The position numbers and the translations under genes are program-made. The notes beneath the pieces were generated by a model. It was not told where the DNA came from. It saw only the letters and a program-made list of their open reading frames with translations, and did not search any database. A stretch of DNA of 64,000 bases from Paralvinella palmiformis (taxonomy: Eukaryota > Annelida > Polychaeta > Terebellida > Alvinellidae): contig JAODUP010000165.1 in the NCBI GenBank assembly GCA_025642065.1, forward strand, positions 827,501 through 891,500. The letters are read 5' to 3'. This document shows, in pieces, positions 57,806 through 64,000 of this stretch (position 1 is its first letter; each line of letters begins with the position of its first letter).

Positions 57806-58920
57806 AACAAGAGAACTTTAAAACAACACAAACTTACTGATTATTTAATGGTGGCGAGAAAATCAACTCGTTAATTAAAGATGGTTCCTAGGAACCTTAA
57901 GTTTTCAACATTCGGGAATAATTATATTACAATCGACTATTGTAATGAAATATTCAGAATGAATTTATAAGCAGGACACAATAAATTAATTACAAATAAT
58001 TTTGAAAAATAAATTATATCGGTTATTTACCACCATACTAGATATTAATGACCTTTATCTCACGGTTCCCTTTTTGGTGTCTCTTTCGTCCATTAGATTT
58101 ACCATAAGAAAAGCTGGTAGTTCTTATTTATATTAAAATCGTTTCGAAATATATTTAAACAAATCATCAAATAATATTTTGTTGTACAATCAATTAATCA
58201 ATATCTCAACAGATTGATACTTGCCGATTTAGAAAATAGGTTAGGATATACAGACAACTGGTTACCGGTAATGAAATATGTATTGTATAGATGTGTGTTA
58301 TAGTGATGTCATATTTCACTGTACATTGTACATAAATGAGGTGACGATTAGGAGTAATGATCATTGGTGATATACAGCTATATTGTTACATTACAGCAGA
58401 AAGGTTTATTAATAGGCTTCTTGGTTCGAGTCGTGACTGGGTTAACATCTCTCTCCCTAACTGTATCCTTTTCTTTATCTAAACGCGGATCATTGGCTGA
58501 GTACTTGCCCAAGACCTTGACCAAGTACTTACCCAAGCCAGTCCTTGAGAACGTCACCAGTTCTTAGTACAGAACCGTGATTTTGTCAGTAAGTATTAAA
58601 TAGTTACATCTGTATCCTAGTAACGTTCATAGTAAACAAAAGTTGTAATATAATCGACGAGCAATCGATATGTATATAAAAAGTAGATACTAGCTTTGAT
58701 AGAAGACAAATTGACCTCATATTAGTGACATGCTAGGCCACAGCTGGACTGATTAGTGTTTTTGTGATTTGATGAATCACTATTTATTGAATGATATGTG
58801 TTACTGAGGATGGTCTGGAGTCCTAACGTGATGTTGGGCTATAGACAACTATTGATTATACACATGAGCTAAGTAGGATCCATAAGATATGACAGTTAAT
58901 CATCACATTTCTGTAAATAT
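57806..58920. other. AT-rich spacer, nothing recognised
   Basis: No gene or repeat recognised. Confidence 0.55.
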
Positions 58921-59152
58921 TACCCAGAGCGGTTGTGGTAGCGGTAGTGTGTGCATGTGTGTGTCTGAATGCGCGAGTGTGTGCGCGTCTGTGAGCGTGC
59001 GTTTGGCAGCTTCATCTAGGTACAGATGTCTCATGTTATTCGGCCATTAATAGGTGTGTGTCAAGCTTGCTATTAACGACATATATTTATATTATTTTCA
59101 GCCAATGGTACTATCTAATAAATTGACATTACCTGTTTTATCAATAATTTTT

Positions 59153-59167
59153 TTTGGGGGGGGGGGC
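59153..59167. repeat. T-run/G-run
   Basis: A run of T followed by about 11 G. Confidence 0.9.
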
Positions 59168-59466
59168 GAAATGGTCCGCCAAAATACACTTTCTTAATAA
59201 CCAACGAATGGGCACATTCTATCAACAATTGGCTTGGATGAGAAAATTGGACACCATCTACTCTCGTAGAGCTGTAAACACTTAACTGCGCTACAGAGAG
59301 TCATAAAGCTGAGTAAAACCGGCATTCAAACTATACCCAAGATATTTATGATGTAATGAAGACTTTCTAAAGTCGGTCTGGGTTTGAGTGTTTCACTATT
59401 CTGTTCTATACTGCTTTGAATATGTGGTCATCTATTGTAATAGAGGTGTGTCATCATCTTGACATT

Positions 59467-59488
59467 CTAATAAATAAATAAATAAATA

Positions 59489-59551
<63 letters not shown>
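59467..59551. repeat. (AAAT)n-(AT)n microsatellite
   Basis: About six AAAT units then about 30 AT units. Confidence 0.96.
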
Positions 59552-59553
<2 letters not shown>

Positions 59554-59554
59554 A

Positions 59555-59745
59555 AAGACATATAGTATATGGCCAGTTCCATAAAAAAAACTATTATTCT
59601 CACTAGCTATATCACTATTTCTGTCTTCTCGCGCCAAGCCTCAGTCAAAGACAGTATTAGAAACAAAAATAGATGAATTCCCAATGCAGACCATAGCTGA
59701 AGCAGTATATGACAATTGTATGGAGAAATTCCATAAATTAATACA
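59555..59745 (+). repeat. Duplicated block, second copy
   Basis: Pairs with 48955-49190. Both copies follow a simple repeat. Confidence 0.7.
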
Positions 59746-59779
59746 TAATTGTGTTTTTTTAATTTTCTATCGACACAAG

Positions 59780-60500
59780 GCTTAACAACGATTAGATGGT
59801 TAGAGATTATTTACGATTAATAATTGATAAAATAAACAAGGATTATATGGTTTGAGATTATTTACCATTAATAATTGTTAAAATAAACAACGATTATATG
59901 GTTTGAGATTATTTACCATTAATAATTGATAAAATAAACAACGATTATGTGGTTTGAAATTATTTACGATTAATAATTGATAAAATAAACAATGATTCTA
60001 TGATTTGAGATTACTTACCATTAATAATTGTTAAAATAAACAACGATTATGTGGTTTGAGATTATTTACCATTAATAATTGATAAAATAAACAATGATTC
60101 TATGGTTTGAGATTACTTACCATTAATAATTGTTAAAATAAACAACGATTATGTGGTTTGAGATTATTTACCATTAATAATTGATAAAATAAACAATGAT
60201 TATGTGGTTTGAGATTATTTACCATTAATAATTGATAAAATAAACAACGATTATGTGGTTTGAAATTATTTACGATTAATAATTGATAAAATAAACAATG
60301 ATTCTATGGTTTGAGATTACTTACCATTAATAATTGTTAAAATAAACAACGATTATGTGGTTTGAGATTATTTACCATTAATAATTGATAAAATAAACAA
60401 TGATTATGTGGTTTGAAATTATTTACGATTAATAATTGATAAAATAAACAATGATTCTATGGTTTGAGATTACTTACCATTAATAATTGTTAAAATAATC
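59780..60500 (+). repeat. 51-bp minisatellite, 14 copies, with higher-order structure
   Basis: Units start every 51 bp from 59790 to 60453. Three variants are clear: K ('gaaattatttacgattaata'), Y ('gattctatggtttgagatta' with 'attgttaaaat') and X ('gagattatttaccattaata' with 'attgataaaat'). From unit 4 the order runs K-Y-X, Y-X-X, K-Y-X, K-Y, so a 153-bp three-unit period has been amplified. Units 1-3 are older-looking. Confidence 0.93.
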
Positions 60501-60744
60501 ATTCTCCGGTCGACGACATTTATTATTATTTAGCAAAAATATTCAGTTTTAACATATCAGTAATGTTGTTACCTATAATTAATTACTGAGATGAAATACT
60601 TCTCTAGACGGAGAGTATATTAGGTGTATATCATGTTATTGACTAAGATAGGTCACTGAGAGCTTAACATGTTCTCATTGAGAAACTAAAGGTACGCCGA
60701 CATTCATAAAATGCAGGTATAGATGTTATAAAGATAACACTTCA

Positions 60745-60915
60745 CGCCCATAAATTGAGTTGTTTAGACACTGTCCTGGTCACACTTAATTGGACCACAC
60801 GTTAGGTGGGCAACACCCGAGAGAAACACATAACACACAGTTATAAGTGGGTTCGAACCCAGAGTCTGGACGTTTCCAGCGCAATGCTTTAACCATTACA
60901 ACATCGAAAGGTTTT
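60745..60915 (-). mobile_element. tRNA-derived SINE, family 4
   Basis: The minus strand reads 'tgttgtaatggttaaagca' (A-box-like), then 'tgggttcgaacccac' (B box) and 'tgtgtgttatgtgtttctc' in the body. The T-stem and anticodon arm do not pair properly, which argues against a tRNA gene. Confidence 0.72.
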
Positions 60916-61379
60916 GTGATAAATAATTACAAAACGTAATTGTCTATTCAGATAATGCAACTTTAATGGCATGTATCGTATAAATTATGTAAAGATATGA
61001 GAAGCAAAAAGTAAATAGACAACTCGGTTTAGTTATTTATTAACATGATACTACTAATGACAACTGACAGGTTTCTGTTATTTGTGGTATTTAGTGTTTA
61101 TTGATGTGGATCGATATTCGTCCTGTGGTAGTTGGCATTATTCGTGGTACGGTTTCAATGCATTATTTATAGTTATTATTGGATGCGTGGCATGCTTATT
61201 GATAAAAGATGTAAAATCTAAATGACAGTAAATATGTACCTATCACCGTAATGTAATATCCAACTAGGAAAATATGTTATCTCAATAAAATGTTATCGGA
61301 TATTTAGTGACATACCATCTAGGTCAAATGAATGGTTGTTTTTATTCTATCTGATTTAGTACTAGGTTATAGAGAAATG

Positions 61380-61900
61380 ATCGCTTCTCTCTCTCAGGTA
61401 TGTGTACGTCTGTGTTTGTCTGTTTTAGGGTACATAGTAAGAGGCAGCAGGCACAGAGCATCAACATATATAAACATCCTTCGAAACCTACCTCCATAAA
61501 TCTAAATACAACTATACATACATTAATCTAAAAATAAAATGTTCCATACCTCCACATATTGATAAATGTGTGCGTATACCTAAGCATGTGTCTGGTCTAC
61601 TCATCAGCCTGTGGGGACCAGCTAATTCGCTTTTCGTACGCGACAAATATGTCACGCCCACAGGAAAACGGCTACATGCAGGCTACGTACAAAAAGCGGA
61701 AGCACGTAAAAAAAGATACTACAGCTCGCAACAAACAACACGTGCGTGTAGTTCAATGGTGACTTGCTACATACATATCATAAACAGAAATAATCGCTTC
61801 TCTCTCTGAGGTATGTGTGTGTGTGTGTATGTGTTCGTCTGTGTGTGTGTGTGTGTGTACGACTGTGTGTGTGTGTGTGTGTGAATGTGTAGAATGGTAG
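61380..61900. repeat. Duplicated CT/GT motif bracketing a more GC-rich island
   Basis: 'tcgcttctctctctcaggta' at 61381 recurs as 'tcgcttctctctctgaggta' at 61794, each followed by TGTGTG-type DNA. Between them is a stretch (61560-61760) with higher GC and an overlapping pair of open frames without recognisable domains. Confidence 0.7.
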
Positions 61901-63200
61901 ACCTATTGTGCTAATTAATCCTTGCTGGGAAAGATATGATACTCCCCCCAACTTATAAATGTAATCTCGATATGAACAAACGTTCATACAAATTGAATAT
62001 AGGCGACTAACAGATGTCGGTAAGTCAGCGCAGATGTTAATATTAACAACAAATAAGTGCTTCTGAATCTAAATGATTTCATAATCGAATTTTATTTACC
62101 CTTCAAATCGATTTTTATGCGGCTTCTAATATGTTATATGACCTCTAAATATAAATGTCATAATTGGATTTATGTGCTACAGGTTGATATTTCAGAATTG
62201 AAACACTACTGTTTTGTGTATATACCAATATAAAAATCCTATACACTAACAGTGATTATGCTATCTTTAAGTTATTTGAGGGTGGTTTCTATAACCGATC
62301 ATTTTTGATCTAATTATCATACATTTACATATCATAATAACCACATTGTTCTCATAAAGTAGAAAATTTCAGTATCTTGTTTCCTTTAAATGTATGCTTT
62401 TGGTGTTGCTTCTCCATTATTATTATTATTATTATTGTTGTTGTTGTTGTTGTTGCTGTTTTTATTTTGTTGTCGTGATCATTATTGTTGTATGCTATCT
62501 AAGGATTTAATCACACTAAAGAGATGTGTCCGAACCAAATTATAACATCAGTATTGAAAGAACACATTGTATCCATCTGTTATCGTACACGTTTTTATTT
62601 CGACAGATAGACAGATGGACCAATTGACCAGACGCAGCAACTACCATCCGAAAAATTCCGAGAATGGATCATAAATTCTGCACTTGGAATTGATTCAGTA
62701 CAGAGGCTTCAATGATGTCCTTGGTCTGGATATTCAAGGTCTAGCTCATTGACGTTGATGGCCTTGATATTCTAACACATTCATGAGTGGATAAGGTCTC
62801 TTTTGTTATTTGTATATAGGAAGACATCTTATACAATGGCGGATACACACATTAAGTCAGTTTAAATGAATATAAAGAAGAACAAATAAACTAATTGAAT
62901 CCCAAATATATTACTATTAACAACAAGATAACTTCAATCTAACTATAATAACTAACTTCAAGGTAAGACGCATTAATGAAAGAAATTCTGAAGAGAAATA
63001 TTGGAGTTTGGTGGGTGGGAATTTGGAACAATTACATATTGCTAAAACGTGGATATACTTCACCCTGTCAATGCTAAATGTACTGAATCACAATGGATAC
63101 AGATATAATTATACTCCACCTAGGGATCATTAATCTGCGTGGGCGGAGCTGAGTAGTTGGTTCAGTCAATAGCTGACCATCATTTTTATTAAAGAAAGTT
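61901..63200. other. AT-rich spacer with (ATT)n/(GTT)n tract
   Basis: An ATT/GTT triplet tract lies at 62416-62456. No gene is recognised. Confidence 0.6.
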
Positions 63201-63207
63201 CTCAAGC

Positions 63208-63363
<156 letters not shown>

Positions 63364-63382
63364 TTGTGTGTATGTGACATGG

Positions 63383-63485
63383 GGTCAATTCCATTTTGTC
63401 AATTCCAATTCCACTCAATTCCATTTGGTCAATTCCACCTCAAATGTATCAATTAATTTCCAATTGCAAATATTTTAATTCCAAT
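63383..63485. repeat. Irregular 'caattcca' repeat
   Basis: 'caattcca' or 'aattcca' occurs about eight times with variable spacers of 0-12 bp. Confidence 0.75.
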
Positions 63486-63661
63486 TTCGATTTTCCCCGG
63501 CTCTTTTGCGCCTAATACTTTTTACCATCAGTAAGTACTCCAAGTATATATATAAATAAAACACCGCATATAAGTGTTAACGTAGTAAAAAATAGCGCTA
63601 GCCTAACTACAAGGCGCTAAAGATATATTTTATTATATCAAGTGGTGGATCATAGTTTTGG

Positions 63662-63955
63662 GTGCAACCCCATGAAAGAATATATTTTGTAATCATCAAC
63701 GATATGTTTATATTCCACTGTCCAGTAGGAGCCTTGAAACTAATGTTTTTGCTTAGTTCCGCACAGCAGGGGTCAGATCCTGTATTTACTTTCACAACCC
63801 TGCTGAGTACTAAACCACTGACATATGGTAAGGTTACGAAATATCTCAAATGGTTATTAAAACAGTTAGGTCTGGGGACAGTTTTAGGAGAGGAGGAGCA
63901 AGGTTTTGCTCCAGATGGGCATTCCCGGTCAGATGATAAATTAATTAATCCCTAA
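63662..63955 (+). pseudogene. Possible tyrosine recombinase fragment
   Basis: The frame from about 63680 contains CPVGALKLM, SDPVFTF, PLTYGKVTKYLKWLLKQLGL and then GHSRSDD. The first three resemble the (Y/C)PV-A---L, DP-F-F and lT---v---L--ll---gl line-up of DIRS/Crypton-type tyrosine recombinases, just upstream of the HxxR motif. The expected GHSFR is altered (GHSR), so the catalytic Arg is displaced. The upstream catalytic domain is not seen. The window ends about 45 bases later. Chance resemblance cannot be excluded. Confidence 0.5.
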
Positions 63956-64000
63956 ATAGAAATATCTCTATATAGATTACAGATATGCTATTTGGTGGTG

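Noticed and set aside
59780..60500. CRISPR-like array
   Set aside because: Units are directly adjoining with no unique spacers; this is a tandem satellite in a eukaryote.
60835..60912. tRNA gene on minus
   Set aside because: The T-stem does not pair and the anticodon loop is too short; it is a SINE head.

Overview
The window is eukaryotic, non-coding, repeat-dominated DNA. I recognise no intact host protein-coding gene and no rRNA or functional tRNA gene. Long open frames are absent. Almost all short ones fall on microsatellites, minisatellites or transposon remains. Long (AT)n, (CA)n and (GA)n arrays, tRNA-derived SINEs, a DIRS-group tyrosine-recombinase retrotransposon and L2/CR1-like LINE 3' ends suit a metazoan. 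A marine invertebrate, perhaps a mollusc, is my guess and is not proven by anything here.

Layout. 0.6-1.1 kb holds a 61/62-bp minisatellite with a two-unit higher-order period. 1.6-17 kb is spacer DNA carrying several copies of one SINE family (some with clear target-site duplications), two other SINE families, a hairpin and many microsatellites. 17.2-20.9 kb is the first copy (A) of an old large duplicated segment. 21.2-21.5 kb is a degenerate CCCTAA array like an interstitial telomere. 21.75-25.5 kb is a broken DIRS-like element (gag, reverse transcriptase, tyrosine recombinase) that has lost the RNase H region. 25.9-26.5 kb is a foldback/MITE-like element between 9-bp direct repeats.

From about 28 kb onward the DNA looks clearly more AT-rich. 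29.8-40.1 kb (B) and 41.4-47.2 kb (C) are two further copies of the large segment, and 55.1-55.4 kb (D) is a heavily deleted fourth. C ends in a 5'-truncated LINE reverse transcriptase (47.2-48.1 kb). Further LINE 3' ends lie at 34.5, 43.9 and 54 kb. Tandem arrays of 42 bp (53.1 kb), 38 bp (57.2 kb) and 51 bp (59.8-60.5 kb, with higher-order structure) follow. The last 400 bases hold a possible second tyrosine-recombinase fragment.

The units do not form a pathway. They record repeat history: an ancient segment duplicated at least four times, then invaded independently by SINEs, LINEs and microsatellites. I found no evidence of a novel functional system. The items most worth checking are the A-D paralogous segments, the DIRS remnant, the foldback element, the higher-order minisatellites and an unrecognised coding-like stretch on the minus strand at 42.8-43.6 kb. 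Percentages are by-eye estimates.
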